From Eubacteriaceae bacterium (GTDB lineage Bacteria > Bacillota > Clostridia > Eubacteriales > Eubacteriaceae): a stretch of DNA of 64,000 bases. Position 1 is the first letter of the stretch. The number at the start of each line of letters is the position of its first letter. A model generated the notes under the pieces. It was given only the letters and a program-made list of their open reading frames with translations. It made no database searches and was not told where the DNA came from. Below are positions 17,454 through 26,896 of this stretch, piece after piece. Made by a program: the position numbers and the translations under genes. The DNA is taken from contig JAAYJS010000025.1 of assembly GCA_012522805.1 (NCBI GenBank), positions 1 through 64,000 of the forward strand, read 5' to 3'.

Positions 17454-18143
17454 TTACAGAATCTTCTTCAAAGATCGCAGATGATTGATGCAATAATTGA
17501 CCGACAAGCCTTCTTGTAGGGTTTCTCCACGGTAATTGTACCAACATACATCGATACCGGCATTGTTAGCGCCTTGTATGTCGGAACTTTGTGAGTCTCC
17601 CACCACAAGGGCTTTTTCTTTTTGGAAAGAGGGAATCGCTTGAGAAACGTGCTTAAAAAAACGGATATCGGGTTTAGCGTAGCCAACTTCTTCGGAGACA
17701 AAATGTCCTGACAAAAATACTTTTAATCCGGAGAGTCGCATACGGTTGTGCTGAGTAAAAGCTACCCCATTGGATATCGAGTATAAATCATACTTTCTCT
17801 TTAAGTAGCGACAAATATCCATAGCCCCTTCCATTAAATAGGCTTGTTCCGATAAAATGCGTTGGTAGTCATCTTCAAAAGCGGCAGGGTCAAGATCTAT
17901 GTTGTATTGTTCAAAGAGCAGATTAAAGCGCTCTACTACCAGCACATCCTTTGTGATCTTCTTATCTTCCAATTTTTTCCATAGACTAAAATTCAAATCG
18001 TTGTAAACTTTCACAATATCATCGTCGATGGTTAAATGGTACAACTCAAAAGCTTTACTTAAAGCAACGGCTTCACTTTTTCTAAAATCAAACAAGGTTT
18101 CATCTAAATCAAATAGAATGAATCGGTATTTTTTTATGGACAA
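17454..18143 (-). CDS. HAD-superfamily hydrolase, YjjG-type nucleotidase-like
   Basis: This 229-residue phosphatase has HAD motif I FDLDETLFDF (D12 nucleophile, D14), a helical cap, the motif III Lys in KPDIRFFKH, and motif IV VVGDSQSSDIQGANNAGI. The arrangement resembles YjjG/PyrNT, which removes phosphate from non-canonical pyrimidine nucleotides; the substrate is inferred. The start is a TTG 7 nt after GGAGG, both inside the end of the threonine aldolase gene, a 10-bp overlap that points to coupling. Confidence 0.85.
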   Translation of the reverse strand: MSIKKYRFILFDLDETLFDFRKSEAVALSKAFELYHLTIDDDIVKVYNDLNFSLWKKLEDKKITKDVLVVERFNLLFEQYNIDLDPAAFEDDYQRILSEQAYLMEGAMDICRYLKRKYDLYSISNGVAFTQHNRMRLSGLKVFLSGHFVSEEVGYAKPDIRFFKHVSQAIPSFQKEKALVVGDSQSSDIQGANNAGIDVCWYNYRGETLQEGLSVNYCINHLRSLKKIL

Positions 18144-19168
18144 AGAATGGCCTCCAGTGACTCGCTAAAGACTTCAATGTGATTTTCCGGTGTTGCCCAA
18201 GAGGTGACAAAACGATAAACAGTATGGGTGGCGCTGTAATCGTCCCACTTTTGGAAAGCAAATTTCTTCGACAAAGTTGCTGCCAAGTCATTTTCTAAAA
18301 TTGGAAAAAGTTGGTTCGTCATGGTGGGCACTAACAAATTAATGTTATATTTTTGAAAGATCCGATCTAACTGTTGAGCCTTATCGATGGCATGGGCTCC
18401 ACATTTTTCATATAATTGATTTTCCAGTAAAGCAATCAATTGAAGTCCCAATATGCGTCCCTTTGCCATCAAACCTCCGCATTGTTTGAGCGTGTATAGA
18501 AAATTATCTGCTAAACTGAGGTTTTCTATCACCAAAACTTCTCCAAACAAACCGCCACATTTAGTGGCACCGATGTAATAGGCATCGAAAAGCATTGGCA
18601 GATCTTTCCAAGAAAGGGTTTTGCCCTTTGCTGCAAGACCTTGCGCAAAGCGGGCACCGTCCATATACAGAATTAAACCGTACCGGTCACAAACGGATTT
18701 TAAGCGTTTTACTTCTTCTAAGGAATACAAGGTTCCCAATTCGGTGGGGTGAGAGATGTACACCATTTTGGGTTGCACCATGTGGTGGTCCTCACCATGT
18801 TCGCGGAGCACAGAAAGGACGGCTTCCGGGGTTAATTTTCCTTCTTGGTTTGGCCGTGTAAGGACTTTATGTCCACGTGCTTCAATGGCGCCGGTTTCAT
18901 GGAGGGCAATGTGTCCGGTATCGCAGGAGATGACAGCTTGATAGGGCTTCAGTGCATGGGTGATAAAGGTCAGATTTGTTATGGTGCCACCGGCAAAGAA
19001 ATGAATGGCGTTGTTGTAAGAGCCTACACGTTCTTGTAATAACTCCCGGGCTTTGTCGCAATACACATCTTCTTGATAGCCTGTGGTTTGCTCCATATTG
19101 GTCTCTTCTAAGGCTTTCAAAACAGTCGGGTGGGCGCCTTCCGTATAATCACTGGTAAAAAAAATCAT
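18134..19168 (-). CDS. Low-specificity threonine aldolase
   Basis: This 344-residue PLP enzyme splits threonine or allo-threonine to glycine and acetaldehyde. It begins MIFFTSDYTEGAHP and includes the family's GYQEDVYC segment, a PLP-binding Asp in LYMDGARFAQGL and the Schiff-base Lys in YIGATKCGGLFGE. The frame is open nine codons further upstream (TTG), but ATG at 19168 follows GGAGA at the right distance. Size fits the family (about 340). Upstream and cotranscribed may be argGH; the 80-bp gap contains an inverted repeat but no clear promoter. Confidence 0.9.
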   Translation of the reverse strand: MIFFTSDYTEGAHPTVLKALEETNMEQTTGYQEDVYCDKARELLQERVGSYNNAIHFFAGGTITNLTFITHALKPYQAVISCDTGHIALHETGAIEARGHKVLTRPNQEGKLTPEAVLSVLREHGEDHHMVQPKMVYISHPTELGTLYSLEEVKRLKSVCDRYGLILYMDGARFAQGLAAKGKTLSWKDLPMLFDAYYIGATKCGGLFGEVLVIENLSLADNFLYTLKQCGGLMAKGRILGLQLIALLENQLYEKCGAHAIDKAQQLDRIFQKYNINLLVPTMTNQLFPILENDLAATLSKKFAFQKWDDYSATHTVYRFVTSWATPENHIEVFSESLEAILCP

Positions 19169-19250
19169 ATTGTCTCCAACTTCATTTCTCGTCAAAATTG
19201 TAAGACTGATAGAGCCGATGGTCCGTTTTTCTATCTAGGAACAGCATCAC

Positions 19251-20660
19251 TCAGTCTTGAGTTTTTTTCTGAATGGGCGATGCCTCAGAATTAAAAAAAT
19301 TCTCATTGATAGCAATTGCTCGCACCACACTTTCTTTAGCCGGTCCGCCGATGATGTTTCTGGCATTGACGCAATTGCTGATATCGATCGCTTCGTAAAT
19401 GGTTTTGTCAAACACCGGGTCGATGCTTTGATATTCCTCCAAGCTCAAATCGTCTAAATTTTTTTCTTGCTCCAGTGCATAAAAAACCAATTTTCCAATG
19501 ATGGCGTGGGCATCTCTGAATGGCACGCCCTTTTTCACCAACCAATCGGCTGCATCGGTAGCATTTGTAAAACCACCCTTTGCTGCTTCTAACATGGTGT
19601 CTTGGTTGACGGTCATGGTGTTGACCATCTGTTTAAAAGTGCGGGTAACCATCATCAAAGTATCTACCGTGTCAAACACCGGTTCTTTGTCTTCTTGCAT
19701 ATCCTTGTTATAGGCTAGGGGCAACCCCTTCATCGTGGTTAAAAGCCCCATGAGGTGGCCATAGACACGCCCGGTTTTCCCTCGTACCAACTCAGCGATA
19801 TCCGGATTTTTCTTTTGGGGCATAATGCTCGAGCCTGTGGCATAAGCGTCGTCCAATGTAATAAAATTAAATTCGGAAGAACACCATATAATAATTTCCT
19901 CAGAAAAACGGGATAAATGCATCATGTACACGGCAGCTGCTTCTAAAAAGTCAATGCAAAAGTCTCTGTCGGATACAGCATCTAGGGAGTTTTGACAAAT
20001 CGACGAAAAACCCAATAGGTTTGCCGTGTAGTACCGATCCAGAGGGTAGGTGGTCGTCGCCAATGCGCCGGCGCCCAAGGGCGATGCATCGCTCATTTTG
20101 TAGACTTGCCGGAAACGCGTTACATCTCGTTTGAGCATTTCTGTGTAAGCCGTTAAATGGTGGGCTAAAGTAATCGGTTGTGCGCGTTGCAAATGGGTGT
20201 AACCCGGCATAATGGTGTTGGTGTGTTTTTTGGATAACTTTAATAAAACTAGACCCAAATCGCTGATCTCACCGATAAGCTCATTGCACATTTCTTTTAG
20301 ATATAACCGCATATCCGTAGCCACTTGATCGTTACGGCTGCGCCCGGTGTGCAGTTTTTTTCCTACACTACCAATCCGTTCTATTAATAAAGCTTCGATA
20401 TTCATATGGATGTCTTCCATACGAATATCGAAGGCAATTTTACCGGATTCAATCTCTTGTAATATCTCTTCCAAACCCTTTACGATGAGGTTAACCTCTG
20501 AATCTTCAAGGATGTTTTGTTTGCCGAGCATTTTAACATGGGCAATACTGCCTTCAATATCCTGACGGTATAAACGGGCATCAAAATGAATAGAAGAATT
20601 AAAATCGTCCGTTAAGGAATCCGTCGCTTTGTTAAAGCGACCGCTCCAAGCTTTACTCAT
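19251..20660 (-). CDS. argH: Argininosuccinate lyase
   Basis: This 469-residue fumarase/aspartase-superfamily enzyme splits argininosuccinate into arginine and fumarate, the last step of arginine synthesis. It starts [14 protein letters not shown], contains the [13 protein letters not shown] segment and the signature [12 protein letters not shown] with the catalytic Ser. Length is typical. The start overlaps argG by 8 bp. Arginine control probably acts through the shared promoter upstream of argG. Confidence 0.98.
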   Translation of the reverse strand: MSKAWSGRFNKATDSLTDDFNSSIHFDARLYRQDIEGSIAHVKMLGKQNILEDSEVNLIVKGLEEILQEIESGKIAFDIRMEDIHMNIEALLIERIGSVGKKLHTGRSRNDQVATDMRLYLKEMCNELIGEISDLGLVLLKLSKKHTNTIMPGYTHLQRAQPITLAHHLTAYTEMLKRDVTRFRQVYKMSDASPLGAGALATTTYPLDRYYTANLLGFSSICQNSLDAVSDRDFCIDFLEAAAVYMMHLSRFSEEIIIWCSSEFNFITLDDAYATGSSIMPQKKNPDIAELVRGKTGRVYGHLMGLLTTMKGLPLAYNKDMQEDKEPVFDTVDTLMMVTRTFKQMVNTMTVNQDTMLEAAKGGFTNATDAADWLVKKGVPFRDAHAIIGKLVFYALEQEKNLDDLSLEEYQSIDPVFDKTIYEAIDISNCVNARNIIGGPAKESVVRAIAINENFFNSEASPIQKKTQD

Positions 20661-21885
20661 CCGTACTTTGTTTCCTTTCCTCTTGGCTCAATTTCATGAG
20701 AGCTCTTACTTTTAATGGTAAACCAAAGAGGTTAATAAAACCTTCAGCATCTTGATGGTTGTACATATCCCCGGTGGTAAAGCTGGCAATTTCCGCATTG
20801 TATAATGAGTAAGGGGAGTCGACGGAAGCCAGTAAAATATTACCTTTGTAGAGCTTGAGTTTCACTTCGCCGGTTACAACCTTTTGAGTTTCATCGACGA
20901 AGGCCGAGAGGGCTTCTCGCAGTGGGGTAAACCAACGGCCGTTGTATGCCAGTTCTGCAAACTCCAAGGCGACTTGTTGTTTAAACTCATAGGTATCCCG
21001 GTCTAAGCACATGTGTTCCAGTTCTTCGTGGGCATGGTAGAGAATAGTGCCGCCCGGAGTTTCATAGATCCCTCTGGATTTCATTCCCACCACGCGGTTT
21101 TCAATCAAGTCGACGATACCGATGCCGTGTTTGCCTCCAATTTCATTACAGGTCTCTAAAACTTGACGTCCGGTCATTTTTTTTCCGTTGACTGCAACCG
21201 GAACCCCTTTTTCGAAGGTTAAAGTGATATACTCCGCCTTGTCGGGAGCTTTTTCCAATGTGTTGGTCAGGGTGAGCAAATGTTCATAATTCGGTTCCAG
21301 GGAAGGGTCTTCCAATTCCAAACCTTCGTGGCTGATGTGTAAAATATTTCTGTCACGACTATAACTTTGATCTTTACTCATATTGACTTTAATGTCGTGG
21401 AGAATACAGTAATCCATGGCATCTTCTCTGGATTTAATATCCCAAATACGCCATGGTGCGATGATTTTTAATTTAGGGTCGATGGCGCCTATACCTAATT
21501 CAAAACGAACTTGATCGTTTCCTTTACCTGTTGCACCGTGACAAATAGCTACGGCACCTTCTTTGTGGGCGATATCTACCAATACTTTTGCGATTAAAGG
21601 ACGCGCCAACGAAGTGCCCAGCAAATATTTTTTTTCATAAATGGCATCGGCCTTTAAAGCCGGCCAGACGTAATCCTCTACGAATTCATCGGTAACGTCT
21701 TCTATGTATAATTTCGAGACGCCACTGGCCAGTGCGCGCTCTTCCAAACCGTCTATTTCAGTGCCTTGGCCGACATCGACGCACACAGCGATGACATCGT
21801 AATCGTAAGTTTCCTTTAACCAAGGTATAATCGCTGTTGTATCCAATCCGCCAGAGTAAGCCAGTACTACTTTTTCTTTATCCAT
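20653..21885 (-). CDS. argG: Argininosuccinate synthase
   Basis: This 410-residue ATP-dependent ligase joins citrulline and aspartate. The N-type PP-loop AYSGGLDTT lies at residues 9-17, and the [13 protein letters not shown] segment near 118 binds citrulline and aspartate. GGGAGG is 5-6 nt before the ATG. It is the first gene of the argGH operon, transcribed away from argCJBD. Its promoter overlaps an ARG-box-like sequence. Confidence 0.98.
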   Translation of the reverse strand: MDKEKVVLAYSGGLDTTAIIPWLKETYDYDVIAVCVDVGQGTEIDGLEERALASGVSKLYIEDVTDEFVEDYVWPALKADAIYEKKYLLGTSLARPLIAKVLVDIAHKEGAVAICHGATGKGNDQVRFELGIGAIDPKLKIIAPWRIWDIKSREDAMDYCILHDIKVNMSKDQSYSRDRNILHISHEGLELEDPSLEPNYEHLLTLTNTLEKAPDKAEYITLTFEKGVPVAVNGKKMTGRQVLETCNEIGGKHGIGIVDLIENRVVGMKSRGIYETPGGTILYHAHEELEHMCLDRDTYEFKQQVALEFAELAYNGRWFTPLREALSAFVDETQKVVTGEVKLKLYKGNILLASVDSPYSLYNAEIASFTTGDMYNHQDAEGFINLFGLPLKVRALMKLSQEERKQSTDE

Positions 21886-21909
21886 GTTATCCTCCCTACA
21901 ATACTTGTG

Positions 21910-21927
21910 ATTGAATGATTATACACT
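21910..21927. promoter_or_regulatory. ARG-box-like operator over the argG promoter
   Basis: TGAAT (21912-21916), a 4-bp spacer GATT and ATACA (21921-21925) match the ArgR/AhrC consensus TGAAT-N4-ATTCA at nine of ten half-site bases. The site covers the argG -10 box, so arginine-loaded repressor would block transcription. Confidence 0.6.
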
Positions 21928-21946
21928 ATTGAAAAGGGGATAGCAA
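21918..21946 (-). promoter_or_regulatory. Promoter for argGH
   Basis: On the minus strand, -35 TTGCTA (21946-21941), 17-bp spacer, -10 TATAAT (21923-21918). It is about 30 bp upstream of argG. Confidence 0.7.
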
Positions 21947-21999
21947 TGCATATTTCGAAATATTAGGAAGCGTTAAACAAATATTTATGCAAAATAATG

Positions 22000-22017
22000 G
22001 TTGAATATACATTCCGT
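22000..22017. promoter_or_regulatory. ARG-box-like operator over the argC promoter
   Basis: TGAAT (22002-22006), ATAC and ATTCC (22011-22015) match TGAAT-N4-ATTCA at nine of ten half-site bases. The site overlaps the argC -35 box. Confidence 0.65.
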
Positions 22018-22029
22018 AAAGGATATAAT
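22001..22029 (+). promoter_or_regulatory. Promoter for argCJBD
   Basis: -35 TTGAAT (22001-22006), 17 bp, -10 TATAAT (22024-22029), followed by argC at 22058. Confidence 0.78.
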
Positions 22030-22057
22030 AGCAAGAACTAATCCAAAGGAGACAGTC

Positions 22058-23098
22058 ATGATAAAAGTATCTATTGTTGGTAGCACAGGTTATGCAGGAC
22101 AAGAATTGCTTCGATTGCTGGCCAGACATAAAGAAGTTGAAATAAAACATTTGGTATCCAGATCCTATGTAGGGCAGCCTTACCGAGAAATATATGGAAA
22201 CTATCAAGATATTATAGAAGACACTTGTGTCGATAATGATTTAAACAGAATAGCGGAAGATTCAGACCTGATTTTCTTTGCTTTGCCCCATGGTTTAGCA
22301 TCGAAACAAGTTAACTCCGATTTGCTGAATAAAGTAAAAGTGATTGACCTGGGAGCAGATTACAGACTCCATGATTTGAATATTTATACTCAATGGTATG
22401 AGTCAGAACACGGCAGCCCCGATTTATTGCCGGAGGCGGTATATGGTTTGCCGGAACTACATAAGGATGCTATTGCAACTTCCAAGTTAGTCGCCAACCC
22501 CGGATGCTACACAACTTGTTCTATTTTAAGCTTGATGCCCTTGGTCGTCAATAAGCTGATAGACCCTGAGAGCATTATCATAGACGCTAAATCCGGTGTG
22601 ACCGGAGCAGGACGTTCGCTTTCCGTCGATCAATTGTATTGTGAAGTTAACGAAAATGTTAAGGCTTATAAATTAGCTTCCCATCGGCACACTCCGGAAA
22701 TTGAGCAGGAGCTGTCACTAGGTTATGGCAAGGGAATTCAATTATCCTTTACGCCTCATCTTATTCCGATGAATAGAGGCATTTTGGCCACCTGTTATGC
22801 CAGCTTGACGAAAGAAATCACCGAAGAGTCCTTGTATCAGATCTACCGTCAGTTTTACAATGAGGCACCCTTTGTGCGTATTCGGGAAAAGGATTTGCCA
22901 CAAACCCGTTATGTTAAAGGTTCCAATTATTGTGATATTGGCCTGAGAAAAGATCCGAGAACCGGTCGTGTGATTGTCATCGGTGCTTTGGATAATTTAC
23001 TGAAGGGCGCAGCGGGACAAGCGGTCCAAAACATGAATTTGATGTATAATCTAAAAGAGGAGGAAGGCTTGGACTTAATACCGCCCATGCCGATTTAA
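22058..23098 (+). CDS. argC: N-acetyl-gamma-glutamyl-phosphate reductase
   Basis: This 346-residue NADPH-dependent reductase makes N-acetylglutamate semialdehyde. The nucleotide-binding start MIKVSIVGSTGYAGQELLRL and the catalytic Cys in VANPGCYTT (about residue 148) are clear. The frame is open from 22001, but ATG 22058 follows GGAGA and gives the expected N terminus; the upstream part lies over the promoter. It leads argCJBD, with argJ 6 bp downstream. Confidence 0.97.
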   Translation: MIKVSIVGSTGYAGQELLRLLARHKEVEIKHLVSRSYVGQPYREIYGNYQDIIEDTCVDNDLNRIAEDSDLIFFALPHGLASKQVNSDLLNKVKVIDLGADYRLHDLNIYTQWYESEHGSPDLLPEAVYGLPELHKDAIATSKLVANPGCYTTCSILSLMPLVVNKLIDPESIIIDAKSGVTGAGRSLSVDQLYCEVNENVKAYKLASHRHTPEIEQELSLGYGKGIQLSFTPHLIPMNRGILATCYASLTKEITEESLYQIYRQFYNEAPFVRIREKDLPQTRYVKGSNYCDIGLRKDPRTGRVIVIGALDNLLKGAAGQAVQNMNLMYNLKEEEGLDLIPPMPI

Positions 23099-23104
23099 AT
23101 AGAT

Positions 23105-24346
23105 ATGAAAAAACTTAAAATTATTGATGACGGCAATGCCGTATCGCCCAAAGGCTTTGTAGCTTCTGGGATTTCAGCAGGATTAAAAAATAAAAAGAAA
23201 GACTTATCCCTTATATTATCGGAAAAAGAAGCTACTGCCGCTATGGTGGTTACCGCCAACACTTTAAAAGCAGCACCTATTAAATGGAACAGCCAACACT
23301 TTCACGTCGGCGATAAAAAGAAGGGTATCTTAATCAATTCCGGCAATGCCAACGCTTGTACCGGCCAAGAAGGTTTGGATAAAATCGATCTTATTGCTGA
23401 GGAAATAAATAATACATATAATATACCTAGAGATAAAATGCTTTTCGCATCAACGGGAGTCATCGGTGTTCCGTTACCCCAAGAAAAAATCATCAATGCT
23501 TTAGAAAAACTTTTTAATAACAAGGGTAACAAATCATCCAATGGAGAAGATGCTGCCCGTGCAATTCTCACAACGGACCTCGTGACGAAAACCATTGCTG
23601 TCCAAGTAACTCTAAAAGATAAAGTTGTGACCATTGGCGCTATGGCTAAGGGCTCCGGCATGATCTGCCCCAACATGGCGACCATGCTCTGCTTTATCAC
23701 CACGGATCTCAACATTCAAGGAGACTGTTTACAAAAAATTCTCAATGATGCAGTTGCCGATTCTTTCAATATGATATCTGTCGATGGCGATATGAGTACC
23801 AACGACACGGTGATTGTATTAGCCAACGGTATGGCAGAAAACGAAATGGTCACATTGGATAATTTGGATGAAGATGAAAATCAAGTGCTCATAGAAGCCT
23901 TTGACATTATTCACAAAGCTTTGGCCAAATCCATTGCTAAAGATGGCGAAGGTGCAACCAAATTGATGGAAGTACAAATAATGGGTGCTGATACCAAAGA
24001 AAACGCCCGTATTATTGCCAAACAAATAGTGGATTCTTCATTAGTTAAAACCGCTGTTTTTGGTGCCGATGCCAATTGGGGTCGAGTTGTCATGGCTGTT
24101 GGATCAACCGGAATTGCTATTGATGAAAATGTGCTGCAGATGCATTTTGCTTCCAAAGTCGGCAAAGTAGATGTATTGGCTGAGGGTCGGCCACTGGAGT
24201 TCGACGAAGATCTAGCTACCAAAATTTTATCTGAAGACGAAATGCGTATCATCTTCAATTTAAATATGGGCAATTGCGAAGCGACGGCCTGGGGATGCGA
24301 TCTTAGTTACGATTACGTTAAAATTAACGGGTCCTATAGGAGTTGA
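23105..24346 (+). CDS. argJ: Bifunctional ornithine acetyltransferase / N-acetylglutamate synthase
   Basis: This 413-residue enzyme recycles the acetyl group from N-acetylornithine to glutamate and may also start the pathway from acetyl-CoA. The self-cleavage site is visible as KGSGMICPNMATMLCF, with the nucleophilic Thr of the ATM sequence near residue 198. Length is normal. No argE or argA is in the window, which fits a cyclic pathway. Only a weak ribosome site is seen, 6 bp after argC. Confidence 0.97.
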   Translation: MKKLKIIDDGNAVSPKGFVASGISAGLKNKKKDLSLILSEKEATAAMVVTANTLKAAPIKWNSQHFHVGDKKKGILINSGNANACTGQEGLDKIDLIAEEINNTYNIPRDKMLFASTGVIGVPLPQEKIINALEKLFNNKGNKSSNGEDAARAILTTDLVTKTIAVQVTLKDKVVTIGAMAKGSGMICPNMATMLCFITTDLNIQGDCLQKILNDAVADSFNMISVDGDMSTNDTVIVLANGMAENEMVTLDNLDEDENQVLIEAFDIIHKALAKSIAKDGEGATKLMEVQIMGADTKENARIIAKQIVDSSLVKTAVFGADANWGRVVMAVGSTGIAIDENVLQMHFASKVGKVDVLAEGRPLEFDEDLATKILSEDEMRIIFNLNMGNCEATAWGCDLSYDYVKINGSYRS

Positions 24347-24349
24347 TAG

Positions 24350-25231
24350 ATGATGAATAAACGACTCACCAACGCTATCGAAAAGGCGGACATCCTCATC
24401 GATGCATTGCCATATATCAAAAAATTTAGAGATAAAACAATCGTCATCAAGTACGGCGGTTCTTTTATGTACGACGAAGAAATTAAAAACACCATTATGG
24501 ACGATATTTCATTAATGAAACTGGTGGGCTTCAGACCGATCATCGTACATGGTGGTGGTAAAGATATAACCAAGTGCTTGGATGCCATGCAAGTACCAAC
24601 CCAATTTGAAGATGGTTTACGGGTTACGACGAAAGAAGTTGCCAATGTCGCAGAAATGGTTCTATCCGGAAACATCAACAAGGAGATTGTATCGCTTCTA
24701 GAGATGCGAGGCATACATGCCATCGGCATTTCCGGCAAAGACGGCTCTATGATTAAAGCGAAGCCTTACCAACAGGACGGAAAAAATTTCGGTTATGTCG
24801 GTGAAATTGATCACATTAACCCCGACATACTGGAAATCTTTTTAAATGGCGATTATACACCGGTCATTGCGCCTATCGGAACCGATTGCGACAACAATAC
24901 CTATAACATCAATGCAGACCATGCCGCTTATGCTATTGCCGTAGCCTTAAAAGCGGAAAAGCTCATTTACCTGACCGATACCAACGGCGTATGTCGAGAT
25001 CCCGACGATCCCAACACCAATATATCCAAATTATCCCTTGATGAGATTGAGCCTTTAATCGACAATCAGATCGTTGGTGGGGGGATGATTCCCAAAGTGT
25101 TAAATTCAAAATTAGCCATTCAACAAGGCGTTGGATCTGTTCATATTTTAGATGGTAAATTGAGACACTCTTTACTATTGGAATTATTCACAACGTCAGG
25201 TATCGGCACCATGATTTACGAGGAGAAATAA
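24350..25231 (+). CDS. argB: Acetylglutamate kinase
   Basis: This 293-residue amino-acid kinase phosphorylates N-acetylglutamate. Conserved segments are IVIKYGGSFM near residue 31 (phosphate-binding Lys and GG), IIVHGGGKDI near 63 and NINADHAAYAIA near 182. The N-terminal helix before the KYGG motif (about 25 residues) is typical of arginine-inhibited forms, so feedback control is possible. It starts 3 bp after argJ; the ATG is doubled (24350 and 24353). argD begins at the next base after its stop. Confidence 0.97.
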   Translation: MMNKRLTNAIEKADILIDALPYIKKFRDKTIVIKYGGSFMYDEEIKNTIMDDISLMKLVGFRPIIVHGGGKDITKCLDAMQVPTQFEDGLRVTTKEVANVAEMVLSGNINKEIVSLLEMRGIHAIGISGKDGSMIKAKPYQQDGKNFGYVGEIDHINPDILEIFLNGDYTPVIAPIGTDCDNNTYNINADHAAYAIAVALKAEKLIYLTDTNGVCRDPDDPNTNISKLSLDEIEPLIDNQIVGGGMIPKVLNSKLAIQQGVGSVHILDGKLRHSLLLELFTTSGIGTMIYEEK

Positions 25232-26419
25232 ATGAAACCAAGCACGAAAGAATTGGCAGAACACTATGTAATGAATACATACAATCGTTTTCCCTTAGTC
25301 TTAACTCAAGGGAAAGGGTCTTATGTTTTTGATGATCAAAACAAAAAATATCTGGACTTTTCTTCCGGTATTGCCGTCAATTGTTTAGGTCATGCCAACG
25401 AAGGACTCTTGTCTGTTATCAACGAACAAAGTCAGAAATTGATGCATACGTCAAATCTGTATTGGAATGAGGAGCAAATCAAACTCGCAAAAGCCTTGGT
25501 CGAAAAAAGCGTGATGGATCAGGCCTTCTTTTGCAATAGCGGTGCAGAAGCCAATGAAGCAGCATTAAAGCTGGCAAGAATTTATGCAAAACTTCACAAA
25601 AATAAAGAAGCTACGGTGGTTATTGCCATGGATGGATCCTTCCATGGTAGAACCTATGGAGCGATCTCTTTAACCGGCCAAAAGAAATATCAAGAGAATT
25701 TAGAACCTTTAGTTGAAGACATTGTTCATGTACCTTTTAATGATTTCAACGCCTTAGCGAATCAGGTTAATGATCGCACTGCTGCGATTCTATTGGAACC
25801 CATTCAAGGGGAAAGTGGTGTTCATCCTGCGGACAAAGCATACTTACAAAAGGTAAGAAAGCTTTGTGACGATCACAATATCGTTTTGATTTTTGACGAA
25901 GTTCAAACCGGTATCGGGCGCACAGGAGAATTTTTTGCTTTTCAAACTTATGGTGTGACACCGGATGTGATTTGTCTGGCAAAGGGATTGGGTGGCGGTT
26001 TTCCCATCGGTGCTATTGTCGCCAAACAACCTTTTGCAAGTGCCTTGACACCTGGCACCCATGCGGCAACCTTTGGAGGAAATCCTTTAGCTTGCGCCAT
26101 AGGCAATTATATTGTAAAGACCGTCGGGGACGAAAACTTTTTAAAGGAGATTAAAAAGAAAAGCGATTTCTTAATAGAGGGTTTAAATGCATTGAAATCA
26201 AAATACCCCGGTAAAATCGTTGAAATACGAGGAAAGGGTTTACTGATTGCAGTTGAATTCAGCGAAAAATCTTCCGAAATCTTAAGCACCTGTATAGACA
26301 AGGGTTTACTGTTGGTAGGTGCCGGTGAAAGGAATATTCGTTTTTTACCGCCTCTTAACACTGATAAGAACGAGATTTCGGCCTCATTAGAGATTTTTGA
26401 AAAGTGCCTCTCAATGTGA
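25232..26419 (+). CDS. argD: Acetylornithine aminotransferase
   Basis: This 395-residue class III PLP enzyme converts N-acetylglutamate semialdehyde to N-acetylornithine. Visible features are FCNSGAEANEAALKLAR near residue 95, FDEVQTGIGRTGEFFAFQ near 215 and the PLP Lys in CLAKGLGGGFPIGA near 250. It directly abuts argB and closes the argCJBD operon. No argF follows, and no clear terminator is seen before the V-ATPase promoter. Confidence 0.96.
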   Translation: MKPSTKELAEHYVMNTYNRFPLVLTQGKGSYVFDDQNKKYLDFSSGIAVNCLGHANEGLLSVINEQSQKLMHTSNLYWNEEQIKLAKALVEKSVMDQAFFCNSGAEANEAALKLARIYAKLHKNKEATVVIAMDGSFHGRTYGAISLTGQKKYQENLEPLVEDIVHVPFNDFNALANQVNDRTAAILLEPIQGESGVHPADKAYLQKVRKLCDDHNIVLIFDEVQTGIGRTGEFFAFQTYGVTPDVICLAKGLGGGFPIGAIVAKQPFASALTPGTHAATFGGNPLACAIGNYIVKTVGDENFLKEIKKKSDFLIEGLNALKSKYPGKIVEIRGKGLLIAVEFSEKSSEILSTCIDKGLLLVGAGERNIRFLPPLNTDKNEISASLEIFEKCLSM

Positions 26420-26489
26420 AAAACTATGATAGACACCTTTTAAAAATGAAAATAAATAGATTGAAAAACAAAGGAATTTTCTAAAAGCG

Positions 26490-26518
26490 TTGAATATTTT
26501 GACTTAAAATGTTAGAAT
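26490..26518 (+). promoter_or_regulatory. Promoter for the V-type ATPase operon
   Basis: TTGAAT (26490-26495), 17 bp, TAGAAT (26513-26518), 70 bp before the first ATPase gene. Confidence 0.65.
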
Positions 26519-26587
26519 ATTACTATTGATGTTGCTTTTTTAACAATCTCAAGTTTATGAACATCTAAAAAGAAAGGTGGTGATGTG

Positions 26588-26896
26588 ATGTCTATTCTTG
26601 ATGCAATTCAAAATGCGGAAGATAGAGCTGAACAAATCATCCAAGACGCAAGAGAAAAATCGCGGGATATTATCAGAGAATCCGATAGGATAGCCAAGGA
26701 GGAGGCTGATCAAGTTATTGCCAATGCAGTAACGAAAAAAAGTGAAATTCTCGATGCGCAAGAACTAGAGTCTGCAGAGCATGTTCGCAAAAAATTGGAA
26801 GCCGTTGATCAAAATAATCAAAAGATCTTTACGGCAGCCGAAAAGAACATCCCAAAGGCAGTATCCATCATTATGAAAAGGTTTGAAAGTCTATGA
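26588..26896 (+). CDS. ntpF: V-type ATPase peripheral stalk subunit (NtpF/AhaH)
   Basis: This 102-residue, highly charged helical protein would pair with subunit E to form the peripheral stalk. Nearly all of it predicts as one coiled coil, with long Ala/Glu/Lys heptads, as in E. hirae NtpF. A GTG at 26585 is in frame, but ATG 26588 is 7 nt after GGTGG. It overlaps ntpI by 4 bp. Confidence 0.88.
   Translation: MSILDAIQNAEDRAEQIIQDAREKSRDIIRESDRIAKEEADQVIANAVTKKSEILDAQELESAEHVRKKLEAVDQNNQKIFTAAEKNIPKAVSIIMKRFESL

Noticed and set aside
19202-19258. Inverted repeat AAGACTGA / TCAGTCTT around the argH stop, and a plus-strand T run after it
   Set aside because: The arms are 8 bp with a 41-nt centre and no T run in the minus-strand direction; the plus-strand T run has no gene to terminate. 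It may be chance, so it is not listed as a feature.
23302-23715. 137-residue open frame on the minus strand
   Set aside because: It is antisense to argJ, whose frame is fully conserved here.
24334-24738. 134-residue open frame on the minus strand
   Set aside because: It is antisense to argB including its KYGG motif and lacks start signals.
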